From: Propionicimonas sp020161015 | Lineage (GTDB): Bacteria > Actinomycetota > Actinomycetes > Propionibacteriales > Propionibacteriaceae | Direction of reading: 5' to 3' | DNA: 64,000 nt | Assembly: GCF_964266745.1 (NCBI RefSeq) | Contig: NZ_CAXWGX010000026.1 | Span: forward strand, 372,001 to 436,000 | Shown: piece after piece, positions 63,933-64,000 of the stretch | How the letters are laid out: every line of letters starts with the position of its first letter | Position numbering within the stretch: the stretch's first letter is position 1 | The notes under the pieces: generated by a model | What the model saw: only the letters and a program-made list of their open reading frames with translations | Told to the model about the DNA's origin: nothing | The model's database searches: none | Made by a program: the position numbers and the translations under genes

Positions 63933-64000
63933 ATGACGCAGATCCAGGCTCGGGAACGGGCATCGGTCGACGACGCCCTCGCGGCTGTCGCCAACGACCT
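63933..64000 (+). CDS. Start of an unidentified gene (truncated by window end)
   Basis: ATG 63933 follows GTGGAGG by 6 nt, and a TAGTCT box lies at 63902-63907. Only MTQIQARERASVDDALAAVAND is visible, too little to identify a family. Confidence 0.5.
   Translation, partial: MTQIQARERASVDDALAAVAND

Noticed and set aside
1..64000. Prophage, insertion sequence, toxin-antitoxin or defence island
   Set aside because: No integrase, transposase, phage structural or restriction/defence motifs were found; gene content is ordinary chromosomal.

Overview
The window is one continuous stretch of very GC-rich chromosomal DNA with densely packed genes on both strands. It looks like a Gram-positive actinobacterium of the Propionibacteriaceae type, although the taxon is an inference. 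The evidence is a biotin-dependent pyruvate carboxylase tail, GTP-type PEP carboxykinase, a group III (PPi/ATP) phosphofructokinase, DivIVA/FilP-like coiled-coil polarity proteins, a FolP2-type DHPS homologue, a LigB-type ATP-dependent DNA ligase, sugar ABC importers without their own ATPase, and frequent leaderless starts. I see no prophage, insertion sequence, CRISPR array or rRNA operon. Three tRNA genes are present: Ser-UGA, Ser-GCU and Arg-ACG.

Layout: 0-9 kb holds the pyruvate carboxylase tail, a decayed DUF5684 gene between two palindromic repeats, DUF2252, a FolP2-like protein, pdxH, a class I aminotransferase, a YcxB-like protein, and ilvD coupled to a HAD hydrolase. 9-18.7 kb holds a secreted TolB-like propeller, phzF-like/pfp, small membrane and lipoproteins, a 480-bp array of short GC-rich repeats, an M3 peptidase and thrC. 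18.9-23.8 kb is a tightly coupled set of two coiled-coil proteins, an aldo/keto reductase and a serine hydrolase. 23.8-31.7 kb holds a PIG-L deacetylase, a glutamine amidotransferase with a glutamate-cysteine-ligase-type enzyme, a strongly asymmetric heterodimeric ABC exporter and a quinone oxidoreductase.

31.7-41 kb holds two tRNA-Ser genes, an LCP cell-wall ligase, an SRPBCC/ATC-hydrolase fusion, and a LacI-controlled sugar-import operon (binding protein, two permeases, GH32-like hydrolase) with a clear palindromic operator at the transcription start. 41-48.4 kb holds a lipoprotein, a GNAT, a LysR gene divergent from two aldo/keto reductases, a HAD phosphatase and a frameshifted transaldolase. 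48.4-53 kb is a complete beta-glucoside system: RAT/terminator leader, PTS EIIBCA, GH1 and a BglG/LicT antiterminator. 53-64 kb holds a methyltransferase, an OYE-type reductase, pckG overlapping a second GH32-like gene, tRNA-Arg, a rhomboid-like protein, a LysG/LysE-type pair, a lipoprotein, a DNA ligase, a HhH glycosylase and a truncated last gene.

The least explained features are two dispersed repeat families. One is a near-perfect 50-58 bp palindrome with a GGAATTCC centre and covarying arms (4 copies). The other is a GAGGGCCAGC-type unit in clustered direct and inverted copies at three loci. Two single-base frameshifts (DUF5684 and transaldolase) and the ABC exporter with complementary half-dead ATPase domains also deserve a second look.
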